The position numbers were made by a program, and so were the translations under genes. Source: Syntrophomonas sp. (lineage in GTDB: Bacteria > Bacillota > Syntrophomonadia > Syntrophomonadales > Syntrophomonadaceae). Taken from it: 64,000 nucleotides of DNA. Numbering within the stretch: position 1 is the stretch's first letter; every line of letters starts with the position of its first letter. Shown in pieces: positions 36,814 through 45,229 of the stretch. The DNA is taken from assembly GCA_016841875.1 (NCBI GenBank), contig JAENYG010000004.1, forward strand, positions 143,540 through 207,539. The letters run 5' to 3'. The notes under the pieces were generated by a model. That model made no database searches. It was not told the DNA's origin and was given only the letters and a program-made list of their open reading frames with translations.

Positions 36814-38163
36814 ATGAATTTTGATAACCTGGTAAAAAGGGTGTTATACAATAACCCATATATGGCGGCCCTGGTGGTGGATAAAGATGGAACCGTTATT
36901 TTTGTCAATGATGCTTATCTGAAGTTCTTGAAGCTGCCCCGATACCAGGTTATAGGCAAAGATATCAGAGACATCACTCCTAACACCCGTACTATAGAAG
37001 CTATCGATAAAGGAAAGGAAATCATGTGCTATGAATGGAAAGTAAATGATGGTTACGGTATCGCCTGCAGTGTTCCCTTATTCGAAGAAGGAGAAGTGGT
37101 TGGAGCTCTAGCCTACAGTATTTTCATGGATAGCTGGGATAATAAAATTAGAGAAAACGTGATATCCAGGCTTATAAACCCTACTCATAACACCCACCAT
37201 ACATATATGGCCAGATATGACCTGGATTCTTTGATTGGAGAAGATAAATGCTTTAAAGATATGAAGTACCTGGCCCGGGAAGTCTCTCAATTCGATGGCA
37301 TCACTGTCTTGTTGACCGGTGAAAGTGGTACAGGCAAAGAACTCTTTGCCCAGGCCATACACAACCATAGCCGGAGAGCTCATTTACCATTTGTTAGAGT
37401 AAACTGTGCCGGTATTCCGGACAATCTTTTGGAGGCGGAACTATTTGGCTATGAGGCAGGTGCCTACACCGGAGCACAGAAAAAAGGTAAACCCGGGAAA
37501 TTCGAAATAGCTGACCAGGGGACCATTTTTCTTGACGAGATAGGGGAAATGCCTCTGGCTATGCAGAGTAAGGTACTGATTTTCCTGCAGGAAAGAGAAA
37601 TTGAAAGATTAGGCGGGAATCGACCCATAAGGGTAGATGTTAGAGTAATCGCTGCTACCAACCGTATGCTTGAACTCATGGTTGAAGATGGTGCCTTCAG
37701 GCAGGATCTATATTATCGGTTAAATGTGGTCCGCATAGATATACCACCGCTGCGTAATCGGAAGCAAGATATACCGTTACTGGTCAATCATTTTATGGAG
37801 AAAATCCGCACCAAATTAGGTCTTGACATAGATACTATTTCAGATGAAGCCCTGGATATGCTGCTAAAACATCATTGGTCGGGTAATGTCAGAGAATTGG
37901 AAAATGTTTTAGAAAGAGCAATAATCATGAGCAGTTTACGCAAGTCAGCGATAATTGATAAGAATTGCCTATCCCTAACTAACGATAGTAAAAAGACAAC
38001 TACCAACCTGACTGACTTAAAAAGTATGATAAATGCCTATGAAAAGAAAATCATAGCCCAGATATTAAATGAAACCAGTAATGATAAAAACGAGGCTGCC
38101 AAATATTTGGGTATTAATCTTTCATCCTTATATAGGAAAACAAAAAAATACGGAATTGAATAA
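36814..38163 (+). CDS. PAS-domain sigma-54-dependent transcriptional activator
   Basis: 449-residue enhancer-binding protein with one N-terminal PAS domain (about 10-110, [21 protein letters not shown]), the AAA+ domain (about 145-370) and a Fis-type helix-turn-helix at the end ([21 protein letters not shown]). Walker A is GESGTGKE (169-176) and Walker B is TIFLDEIGE. The sigma-54 contact loop reads GAYTGA (216-221), a tolerated variant of GAFTGA. CGGAGG precedes the ATG. It sits between two units with sigma-54 promoters (36422 minus, 38434 plus) and probably controls both. Confidence 0.93.
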   Translation: MNFDNLVKRVLYNNPYMAALVVDKDGTVIFVNDAYLKFLKLPRYQVIGKDIRDITPNTRTIEAIDKGKEIMCYEWKVNDGYGIACSVPLFEEGEVVGALAYSIFMDSWDNKIRENVISRLINPTHNTHHTYMARYDLDSLIGEDKCFKDMKYLAREVSQFDGITVLLTGESGTGKELFAQAIHNHSRRAHLPFVRVNCAGIPDNLLEAELFGYEAGAYTGAQKKGKPGKFEIADQGTIFLDEIGEMPLAMQSKVLIFLQEREIERLGGNRPIRVDVRVIAATNRMLELMVEDGAFRQDLYYRLNVVRIDIPPLRNRKQDIPLLVNHFMEKIRTKLGLDIDTISDEALDMLLKHHWSGNVRELENVLERAIIMSSLRKSAIIDKNCLSLTNDSKKTTTNLTDLKSMINAYEKKIIAQILNETSNDKNEAAKYLGINLSSLYRKTKKYGIE

Positions 38164-38275
38164 TTTTCATATAAATCTTGCTTTTTAATTAGCTCCTTAA
38201 CCATCTAAGAATTTCTTTTGTTTTTTATCTCCAACCCTTGACTTCTTACCATCGGTTTTTCCTAAAACTGATATT

Positions 38276-38304
38276 AAAGAGTCATTTCTGCAAAATGACT
38301 CTTT
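38276..38304 (+). terminator. 12-bp hairpin after the activator gene
   Basis: Perfect arms AAAGAGTCATTT/AAATGACTCTTT with a 5-base loop, 113 bases after the stop codon. The downstream T-run is poor (TTGGTTT). Because it lies about 145 bases upstream of the next sigma-54 promoter, it could instead be an activator-binding palindrome, or do both. Confidence 0.5.
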
Positions 38305-38433
38305 TGGTTTATGTTTGACATCCTCCTGCCTTATATAATCACCAGTTTTCATATTTAACAAAAACAGCCGGTATCGATTATAAATCCAACCCGGTTATCT
38401 CCTGATTTTCAGGCATCATCCCCTGCTGAAAGC

Positions 38434-38450
38434 TGGCATACATTTTGCTC
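38434..38450 (+). promoter_or_regulatory. sigma-54 promoter of the acyl-CoA dehydrogenase/crotonase unit
   Basis: CTGGCATACATTTTGCT has -24 GG at 38436-38437 and -12 GC at 38448-38449, ten bases apart. The start would be near 38461, with a 56-base leader that includes AAAGGAG before the ATG at 38517. Confidence 0.82.
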
Positions 38451-38516
38451 ATTACATAATTAATCTGTGGGAAAGGAGGCAATTCAAGCAAATATTAATG
38501 AAAGGAGTGTATAAGA

Positions 38517-39662
38517 ATGGCCTTATCTTTTGATTATACCGAAGAGCAGACAGCGCTGCAGGCAATGCTTCACAAGTTTGTCGAAAATGAAATCATTCCT
38601 GTTCGGGCTCACTATGACGAAAGTGAAGAGTTCCCCCGCCAGGTATTAAAGAAAATGCAGGAACTGGGCTTGAACTGTTTAGTGGCACCAGAGAAATATA
38701 ATGGCGTTTATTACGATTCTGTCACCCAGTGTATTATAGCCGAGGAATTGTGCCGTGGTTGTACCGGTATAGCTCTGGGAGTGCTGGCCAACTGCCTGGC
38801 CTCTGATCCGGTTGTGATAGCTGGAAATGAGGAACAGCAGGATTGGTGGTTTAATCGGGCCTGCCAGGAGGGAAAGTTTCAGGCTTTCTGTGTAACCGAA
38901 CCTGGAGCAGGCTCTAACGTAGCCGGTATAACTACTACCGCAAAAAAGGACGGGGACTATTATGTTTTAAATGGTACCAAATGTTTTATAACCAATGGTG
39001 GAGTTGCCAGCCAGTTTACGGTGCTGGCCACATTGGACCGAAGTAAGGGACCAGCGGCTATGGCATTTTTTATTGTAGACTCCGAGCTGGAAGGAATATC
39101 TGTCGGTAAGGAAGAGCTTAAAATGGGTATCCGAGCATCAAACACGGTAGAGATCATTTTTGATAATGTCCGGGTCCATAAAAAATGGCTGCTTGGAAAT
39201 GAAGGGGCTGGATTCAAAATAGCTATGAAAACTTTTGATGCATCCCGCCCCCTGGTTGGAGCTATCGCAGTAGGGCTGGCCCAGGGAGCTTATGAGTACG
39301 CCCGGGACTATGCGAGGCAGAGAATTGCTTTTGGAAAACCGATAGCTTCATACCAGGCCATACAGTTTATGTTAGCTGATATGCTGATGAAAATAGAGGC
39401 TGCTCGCTTGTTGGTGCAAAAAAGCTGCTGGTTATTTGACCATAGTATGCCCAATACCCAGGCTGCCTCTCTAGCCAAATGCTTTGGGGCTGATATATGC
39501 ATGGAAGTAACTACTAATGCGGTGCAAATACTGGGCGGGTATGGTTATTCCAGAGAATACCCGGTGGAGAAAATGATGCGGGATGCTAAGATTCTGCAGA
39601 TCTTTGAAGGTACGGCCCAGATCCAGCGCATGATTATTGCCGGTAATCTATTGAAAGAATAG
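38517..39662 (+). CDS. acyl-CoA dehydrogenase, short-chain type
   Basis: 381-residue FAD enzyme of normal family length. Signatures are CVTEPGAGSNVAG near 130 and the catalytic-base segment QIFEGTAQIQR with E364, the position used by short- and medium-chain enzymes (butyryl-CoA dehydrogenase type). AAAGGAG lies before the ATG. It is followed 36 bases later by a crotonase gene; together they convert an acyl-CoA to the 3-hydroxyacyl-CoA. Electrons would pass to an ETF not encoded in this window. Confidence 0.93.
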   Translation: MALSFDYTEEQTALQAMLHKFVENEIIPVRAHYDESEEFPRQVLKKMQELGLNCLVAPEKYNGVYYDSVTQCIIAEELCRGCTGIALGVLANCLASDPVVIAGNEEQQDWWFNRACQEGKFQAFCVTEPGAGSNVAGITTTAKKDGDYYVLNGTKCFITNGGVASQFTVLATLDRSKGPAAMAFFIVDSELEGISVGKEELKMGIRASNTVEIIFDNVRVHKKWLLGNEGAGFKIAMKTFDASRPLVGAIAVGLAQGAYEYARDYARQRIAFGKPIASYQAIQFMLADMLMKIEAARLLVQKSCWLFDHSMPNTQAASLAKCFGADICMEVTTNAVQILGGYGYSREYPVEKMMRDAKILQIFEGTAQIQRMIIAGNLLKE

Positions 39663-39698
39663 AAGTGGATCCCCATAAGGGTACAGGAGGAGGTATTT

Positions 39699-40478
39699 AT
39701 GGAATATAAACATCTGCTTTTTGAAAAGGTTGATGGGGTCGCTATAGCTACCCTGCATCGGCCCCAGGTCCTGAATGCTTTGAATGATAGAATGCTGCAG
39801 GAGCTATCTGCGCTAATGGACGACATAGCTGCAGATAATGAAATTAAAGCTCTGGTAATCACCGGTGGCAGTAAGGTGTTTGCTGCCGGTGCAGACATTG
39901 GCTTCATGTCATCAGTGAGCCCCCTGGAAGCGGAGAAGTTCATTACCCTCGCTCATGAAGCTATCAACAAAATAGCAGACCTGGATAAGCCTGTTATTGC
40001 AGCAATTGCAGGATTGGCCCTGGGTGGAGGGTGTGAACTTGCACTCAGCTGTGATATTCGCATCGCAGCGAAAGGCTCCCGCATCGGTTTACCAGAAATA
40101 AACCTGGGCCTTTATCCGGGTGGAGGCGGTACTCAGCGATTAGCCCGCCTGGTAGGACCGGGCTGGGCCAAACACTTGCTTATGACCGGTAAACCTATAG
40201 ATAGCGAAATGGCATTTCAAATCGGTTTGATCACCAAGATAGTTCCTGCCAACGATTTAATGGAGGAAGGCAAAAAATTGGCCGCTGAACTGGCATCCAA
40301 ATCATCCATAGCCATGCGGTTGATGAAAAAATCTATCAATTATACAGAGAATGTTGATCTGCCTTCGGGTCTTTTATTTGAACAAAAGACTTGGGCTTTC
40401 TTGATGAGCACCGAAGATGCCCACGAAGGTCTAACTGCCTTTCTGGAAAAAAGGCCACCGGTTTTCAAGGGTAAATAG
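39699..40478 (+). CDS. enoyl-CoA hydratase (crotonase)
   Basis: 259-residue crotonase-fold enzyme hydrating 2-enoyl-CoA to 3-hydroxyacyl-CoA. Oxyanion-hole motifs are FAAGADIGFM and GLALGGGCELALSCD, and the catalytic glutamates are expected in LPEINLGLYPGGGGT. CAGGAGGAGG precedes the ATG. Second and last gene of the sigma-54-driven unit, ended by a long hairpin at 40482-40524. Confidence 0.93.
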   Translation: MEYKHLLFEKVDGVAIATLHRPQVLNALNDRMLQELSALMDDIAADNEIKALVITGGSKVFAAGADIGFMSSVSPLEAEKFITLAHEAINKIADLDKPVIAAIAGLALGGGCELALSCDIRIAAKGSRIGLPEINLGLYPGGGGTQRLARLVGPGWAKHLLMTGKPIDSEMAFQIGLITKIVPANDLMEEGKKLAAELASKSSIAMRLMKKSINYTENVDLPSGLLFEQKTWAFLMSTEDAHEGLTAFLEKRPPVFKGK

Positions 40479-40481
40479 AGA

Positions 40482-40524
40482 AACAACAGAAAGGACTGGC
40501 GGTAAGCCAGTCCTTTCTGTTGTT
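40482..40524. terminator. long hairpin between convergent units
   Basis: Perfect 19-bp arms around GGTAA (AACAACAGAAAGG...CCTTTCTGTTGTT), between two convergent catabolic units. It has no long T-run and probably ends transcription from both sides. Confidence 0.75.
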
Positions 40525-40541
40525 GTTGGTAGTATGAAATT

Positions 40542-41720
40542 CTAGTTTATTATTCCCTGCTCTTTCAGCTTCCCTATTTCTGTTTCATTATAACCTGCCT
40601 CCAGCAGGATAGCTGTAGTATGCTGCCCTACCTCCGGGAATTGTACCTTTATTTCTCCCGGGGTAGATGATAATTTGATAGGGATGCCAGCCAAGAATAA
40701 GTCCTGCCCGCTGTCCTGGTAATTGGGCAGGTTAATCAGCATCTCTCGTCCCTTAACATGAGGATGTTTCGCCATTTCTTCTAATGTAAGTACCGGGGTA
40801 AGACAAATATCCAGGTCCCCAAAAATTTCCAGCCATTCCTCTCGGGTTTTATCTATAAATAACGCCTTAATATCATCTATCATGCCTTTCTGTTGTTCTT
40901 TTATCCATTGCAGCTGAATGTAGGCCGGACGGTCAATGCGGATGCAGAAATTACGCCAGAATTTATCCTCGATGGCTCCCAGACTGATGAATTTATTATC
41001 CCTGGTTTTATATATATTGTAACAGGCATATCCCCCGGTCAGCATTTCTGAGCCCCGATCCGGAAGTTCACCTTTCCCTGACCATTCACCCAGAGTATAA
41101 GATAATAAGCTGATGGCACCGTCAGTCATAGAGATGTCACAGAATTGCCCTTCGCCAGTCACTTCCCGTGCTCTCAAGGCCATAAGTATAGCAATTACCG
41201 AATAAAGGCTCCCTCCTCCAATATCGGCCATTTGAACAGCAGACATAGAAGGTTCATCAGAACTCCCGGTCAAACCAGTGATACCAGCTATGCTCAGGTA
41301 ATTCAGATCATGCCCGGCAATGTACTTAAAAGGTCCGCTGTAACCATATCCGGTAATAGCGCAGTGAATAAGACCCTTATTGATTTTTTTAAGTTCATCG
41401 TAATCTAAACCCAGTTTTTTCATGACCCCGGGTCGAAACTGTTCGATCAATACATCGGTCTTTTCCAGCAGTTTTATAAATACTTCCCGGCCCTTTTCCG
41501 TCTTTAGATTTAAGCCCACACTTTTTTTATTGCGATTAACTGAGTAAAAACGGGCACTTTGCCTGCCTAGCAAGGGTTCTACCCATCGTCCCCATTCACC
41601 GTTTATTTCCTCTATTTTTATTACTTCCGCTCCAAAATCTGCCAGTATTTGTGAACAGAGAGGTCCAGGGAGATACATAGAAAGATCCAGCACCTTGATT
41701 CCTTGTAATGCTTGAAGCAA
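40542..41720 (-). CDS. family III CoA-transferase (CaiB/BaiF)
   Basis: 392-residue formyl-CoA transferase-like enzyme that exchanges CoA between carboxylic acids. The N-terminal block is IKVLDLSMYLPGPLCSQILADFGAEVIKIE; the likely catalytic aspartate is in YIAGHDLNYLSIAG near residue 136. The start is TTG with GGGAGGG upstream. It closes the acyl-CoA dehydrogenase/thiolase-like/DUF35 operon but is separated from it by a 12-bp hairpin. Probably activates the operon's substrate with CoA. Confidence 0.9.
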   Translation of the reverse strand: MLQALQGIKVLDLSMYLPGPLCSQILADFGAEVIKIEEINGEWGRWVEPLLGRQSARFYSVNRNKKSVGLNLKTEKGREVFIKLLEKTDVLIEQFRPGVMKKLGLDYDELKKINKGLIHCAITGYGYSGPFKYIAGHDLNYLSIAGITGLTGSSDEPSMSAVQMADIGGGSLYSVIAILMALRAREVTGEGQFCDISMTDGAISLLSYTLGEWSGKGELPDRGSEMLTGGYACYNIYKTRDNKFISLGAIEDKFWRNFCIRIDRPAYIQLQWIKEQQKGMIDDIKALFIDKTREEWLEIFGDLDICLTPVLTLEEMAKHPHVKGREMLINLPNYQDSGQDLFLAGIPIKLSSTPGEIKVQFPEVGQHTTAILLEAGYNETEIGKLKEQGIIN

Positions 41721-41759
41721 ATGAATCCCTCCCTTTCATAACGTAAGAATTCTTAATAT

Positions 41760-41795
41760 AAAATTCCCCTTTATGCCATGAATAAGGGGAATTTT
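41760..41795 (-). terminator. hairpin between DUF35 and CaiB genes
   Basis: Perfect 12-bp arms AAAATTCCCCTT/AAGGGGAATTTT with a 12-base loop; on the minus strand it ends in TTTTATATT. It probably lowers read-through into the CaiB-type gene. Confidence 0.6.
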
Positions 41796-41808
41796 ATTGA
41801 TCAATCTT

Positions 41809-42222
41809 TTATTCCACTATACTAAAAACTGGCCTGGCTATGGGACCATCTGAATAGGTGTCCCCGGGGAATACCCGTCCGGCGGTAGTAACTTGTTTCC
41901 CAATCAAGTTCATATCCATCTTTCTGGGGTTAATATCTATCAGATTTCCTAACAGCCAGGGACCCTCATCCAGCTCCACCAGCGCAACGGTATAAGGAAT
42001 TTCATTGTCCCTTCCCAGCGGAGCAATATAGTGCGTACTAAAGCTCAGCAGTTTTCCCTTTCCGGTCAGCTCAACAATTTCTAAATCCAAGCCTTTGCAC
42101 TCCTGGCAGGCCATTTTCGGCGGGCAGGTAATAGTGCCGCAATGAATGCATTTCAAACCCAGCAGTTTATTTTTTCTCAGGGCTTTATTATATTCTTTAA
42201 AAGGAAGTTTATAATCCATCAT
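41809..42222 (-). CDS. Zn-ribbon/OB-fold protein (DUF35) acting with the thiolase-like enzyme
   Basis: 137 residues. An N-terminal rubredoxin-like zinc ribbon (CIHC ... CQEC, about 26-43) is followed by an OB-fold (GKGKLLSFSTHYIAPLG). DUF35 proteins form complexes with thiolases, holding the CoA part of the substrate. Its gene lies 15 bases after the thiolase-like gene, the normal pairing. An AGGGGG-type site precedes the ATG. Confidence 0.87.
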   Translation of the reverse strand: MMDYKLPFKEYNKALRKNKLLGLKCIHCGTITCPPKMACQECKGLDLEIVELTGKGKLLSFSTHYIAPLGRDNEIPYTVALVELDEGPWLLGNLIDINPRKMDMNLIGKQVTTAGRVFPGDTYSDGPIARPVFSIVE

Positions 42223-42237
42223 TCCATCCCCCTTTTC

Positions 42238-43422
42238 TTATACCCCGTCAGCGGTTAGAATCAGGTTGCAGATGCATCCGTCTCCACCCAGGGTATCTAC
42301 CATACCAATCCTGGCTCCGTCAACCTGTACTCCATCCTCTGCCAGCTCGCCCCTTAACTGTCTGGTAATGTGATACAGCTGGGAGACGCCGGTAGCACCG
42401 ATGGGATGCCCTTTAGCTTTGAGTCCGCCGGAAATATTTATAGGAATCTTACCACCGATAGCAGCAGCACCTTTTTCCCAGGCTTCCCCGGCTGTGCCAG
42501 GTTCAAAGAAGCCCAGACCTTCAGCCGCTATAAATGATGCTATACTAAAGCAGTCGTGAAGTTCACATACGTCAATATCTTCGGGCCTGAATCCGGTCAT
42601 CTGGTATGACTGCTGGGCCGCCAGTTCCCTGGCCCTCAAGCGGGGCAGGTATTTGTATTGAGATGTCATTTTACCTGAAGTCGCTAACCCTATCCCACTG
42701 ATATAGACCGGTTTTTTATTGGATATTTTCCGGGCTGCCTCTTCTGAACACAGCACTGCCGCAGCTGCACCATCAGAAAAGGGACAGCAGTCATGCAGAT
42801 TTAATGGGGTGCAAACCGGCATGCTTTTCAATACATCATCCACACTTATTTCCTGCTTTATTTGTCCATGAGGATTTTCCATACCATATTTGTGGGACTG
42901 CACCGATACCGATGCCATTTGTTCCTTAAGTCTGGCCAGCGGCAGGTTGTATTGGGTGGCATAAAGACGGGTCAATAGAGCGAAAAAGCCCGGAAAGGTA
43001 AGCCCCGTTCCAAATTCATACTTACTATCGGTTCCCATACAGAAGGTTCGGGTAGCCAGGGAAGTACCCATAGCAGTCGCTTTCTCTACTCCGCCCACCA
43101 ATACAATATCATAAAATCCGGAGGCCACCCACATAAAAGCCTCTCTTATAGCTATACTCCCAGAGGCACAGGCACCTTCGTATCTAACCGCAGGGATGTT
43201 CAAGCAGCCTATATCATCACACGCAAACTGGGATATCGTGGCCTGGCCCTCACAGAAGGTTCCCAGTACATTGCCGATATATGCTGACTGTATATCCTGG
43301 GGCGTCAAATTGGAATCCAGGATGGCTTCTACAGATGCTTCAGCCAGCATCTCCACCCCGGTTTTGGGGGAATTAAAACAAAACTGGGTATGACCAAGTC
43401 CTAAAACCACAACTTTTCTCAT
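42238..43422 (-). CDS. thiolase-like enzyme (SCP-x/acetyl-CoA acetyltransferase type)
   Basis: 394 residues of the thiolase superfamily branch that pairs with DUF35 proteins. The active cysteine is C85 in YEGACASGS, and KGHPIGATG carries the histidine. The end reads LGGDGCICNLIL, unlike the CxGGGxG ending of classical thiolases. The ATG at 43422 has GGGAGGAG 10 bases upstream; the extension from 43479 is not expected to be translated. Substrate not known. Confidence 0.88.
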   Translation of the reverse strand: MRKVVVLGLGHTQFCFNSPKTGVEMLAEASVEAILDSNLTPQDIQSAYIGNVLGTFCEGQATISQFACDDIGCLNIPAVRYEGACASGSIAIREAFMWVASGFYDIVLVGGVEKATAMGTSLATRTFCMGTDSKYEFGTGLTFPGFFALLTRLYATQYNLPLARLKEQMASVSVQSHKYGMENPHGQIKQEISVDDVLKSMPVCTPLNLHDCCPFSDGAAAAVLCSEEAARKISNKKPVYISGIGLATSGKMTSQYKYLPRLRARELAAQQSYQMTGFRPEDIDVCELHDCFSIASFIAAEGLGFFEPGTAGEAWEKGAAAIGGKIPINISGGLKAKGHPIGATGVSQLYHITRQLRGELAEDGVQVDGARIGMVDTLGGDGCICNLILTADGV

Positions 43423-43538
43423 TATTTTACAACTCCTCCCTTGGTGGATTCTTAGCAATCCAAGTATTATTAAGAACATTCCATCTGGTATTTGAAATAT
43501 TAAGAGTCATATAGGGGTTTTAATCAACTTCTCCCCAA

Positions 43539-44681
43539 TCACAGCCCTAATCCCCGGCTGATGATCACCTTCATAATTTCTGAAGTGCCAGCGTAGATAG
43601 TCTGTACCCGGGCATCGGTAAACAGCCGGGATATTTCGTATTCCCTGCAGTATCCATACCCGCCAAACAGCTGCAGACAGCGGGTAGCAGTCCGGTTTGC
43701 CATTTCACAAATCCAGTATTTGGCCATACTTACTTCATGTACAATGTTGTTCCCCGATATATGCTGCAGTATCAGTTGATCAATAAATGTTCTTCCCAGC
43801 TGTATCTCGGCCGCAACTTCTGCCAGGGTGAACTGGGTATTCTGGAATTTGCTCAGTGTTTTTCCAAACAGGCTGCGTTCTTTTACATAATCCAGGGCTA
43901 ATTCCAGGCAGCGCTCAGCCATTCCCTGGTTCATAATGGCCGCCATAAGTCTCTCTTGCTGCAGCTTCTGCATCAAGTACACAAAACCCTGGCCCTCTTT
44001 TCCCAGCAGGTTAGCTGAGGATATACGGCAGTTGTCAAAAAATAGCTCTGCCGTATCCTGGGCATGCATACCTATTTTGGGAATTTGCCGGCCTCTTTCA
44101 AAACCAGGAGTGTCTCTTTCAACTACGAAAAGACTCACCCCTTTGGAGCCTGCGGCGGGATCATTTTTGGCTGCTACAATGATCAGGTCAGCAAGTATGC
44201 CATTGGAAATAAATGTCTTAGATCCATTGATAATATAGTCATTTCCCTCTTTTACTGCTCTGGTCCTCATCGCCGCCAGGTCAGAACCCGCCCCTGGTTC
44301 GGTCATGGCCACGGCCAGGATGGTATCACCGCTGACACAGCCGGGCAGCCAGCGGGCTTTTTGCTCATCAGAAGCAAAAGCTGCAATATAGGGAGCAACG
44401 ATGTCACTGTGCAGGAAGCTAAAAAAACTGGTTATGGATCTCCGGCAGAATTCCTCACAAATAATCACTGAATAAAGAAAATCAGCTCCCGCCCCACCGT
44501 ATTCCTCCTCCACCCAGGGGCACAAAAACCCCTGCTGACCCATTTTCTGATATGCTTCCCGGGGTACTATGCCATCTGCCTCCCACTGCTCGTAGCAGGG
44601 AGCAATTTCATTCTCAACGTAGTCCCTAAAGGTCTTGCGGAATATTTCGTGTTCACTGTCAAAAGGTAAGCTGCGTTTCAA
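43539..44681 (-). CDS. acyl-CoA dehydrogenase, long-chain/isovaleryl-like type
   Basis: 380-residue FAD enzyme. AMTEPGAGSDLAAM is the FAD/substrate motif. At the usual short-chain catalytic position it has TIYAGTSEIMK, with Ala instead of Glu; the base is probably the Glu of LQQERLMAA near residue 245, as in long-chain and isovaleryl-CoA dehydrogenases. That separates it functionally from the enzyme at 38517. First gene of its operon, driven by the sigma-54 promoter at 44798-44814. Confidence 0.92.
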   Translation of the reverse strand: MKRSLPFDSEHEIFRKTFRDYVENEIAPCYEQWEADGIVPREAYQKMGQQGFLCPWVEEEYGGAGADFLYSVIICEEFCRRSITSFFSFLHSDIVAPYIAAFASDEQKARWLPGCVSGDTILAVAMTEPGAGSDLAAMRTRAVKEGNDYIINGSKTFISNGILADLIIVAAKNDPAAGSKGVSLFVVERDTPGFERGRQIPKIGMHAQDTAELFFDNCRISSANLLGKEGQGFVYLMQKLQQERLMAAIMNQGMAERCLELALDYVKERSLFGKTLSKFQNTQFTLAEVAAEIQLGRTFIDQLILQHISGNNIVHEVSMAKYWICEMANRTATRCLQLFGGYGYCREYEISRLFTDARVQTIYAGTSEIMKVIISRGLGL

Positions 44682-44797
44682 TTGATCACTCCTCTCCTCA
44701 CTTTTTCCGGTTGACTGTAACGGCTGGTCACTTATAAGTCTGCTGCGTACAAAGTAATACGAACCGGATCTTAATTGATCAACCTGATATCTTCTTA

Positions 44798-44814
44798 GGC
44801 AAAAATCATGCCAT
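44798..44814 (-). promoter_or_regulatory. sigma-54 promoter of the acyl-CoA dehydrogenase/thiolase-like operon
   Basis: On the minus strand TATGGCATGATTTTTGC carries -24 GG at 44812-44811 and -12 GC at 44800-44799 with 10 bases between. The start would be near 44787, giving a leader of about 105 bases. Confidence 0.8.
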
Positions 44815-45178
44815 AATAAGAAAAGCCTATAATTCGGCTTTTTAGCAATACCCTGGACCCGGTCTGCCGACTGGTTTTATGCAAAAATCAAAAAAAAATG
44901 CCGCCATATTCCGAATTATTCTTTGTTTCCCTTTCTCCGATGCTCTTTCATCTTTACTCATAATGAGAATAGATTTGCAAAACTCAGAATATGAAACATC
45001 CTCCATCCATAGTTGAGAGTTGTTTTATATTTTCAAACATTATACCGGTAGCTTCATGGTGATTATCTGCCAATGACCAGCGGGGGGTTCAATGTGGTTG
45101 AATTTATCAGGTAATCTTTCCCAACCAGTAATTCTGCTTGTATATACGCGTATTTAATGTAGACAGCTGTCGCACATA

Positions 45179-45206
45179 TTGGTAAAATAAGCTGGATTTA
45201 TATAAT
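45179..45206 (+). promoter_or_regulatory. sigma-A promoter of the LytR-type gene
   Basis: TTGGTA (45179-45184), 16-base spacer, perfect TATAAT (45201-45206). The start would fall near 45213, just before the ribosome-binding site, which supports the TTG start at 45230 rather than 45212. Confidence 0.6.
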
Positions 45207-45229
45207 GAATCTTGAAAAGAGGTATAAAG

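Larger units (their letters stand above)
44682..45229. other. divergent control region upstream of lytR-type gene
   Basis: About 550 bases without a gene. It holds the sigma-54 promoter at 44798-44814, a palindrome CTCAT-A-ATGAG (44957-44967) followed by ATTTGCA about 150 bases upstream of that promoter, an AGCC...GGCT stem just behind the -24, and the sigma-A promoter at 45179-45206 facing the other way. Confidence 0.5.
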
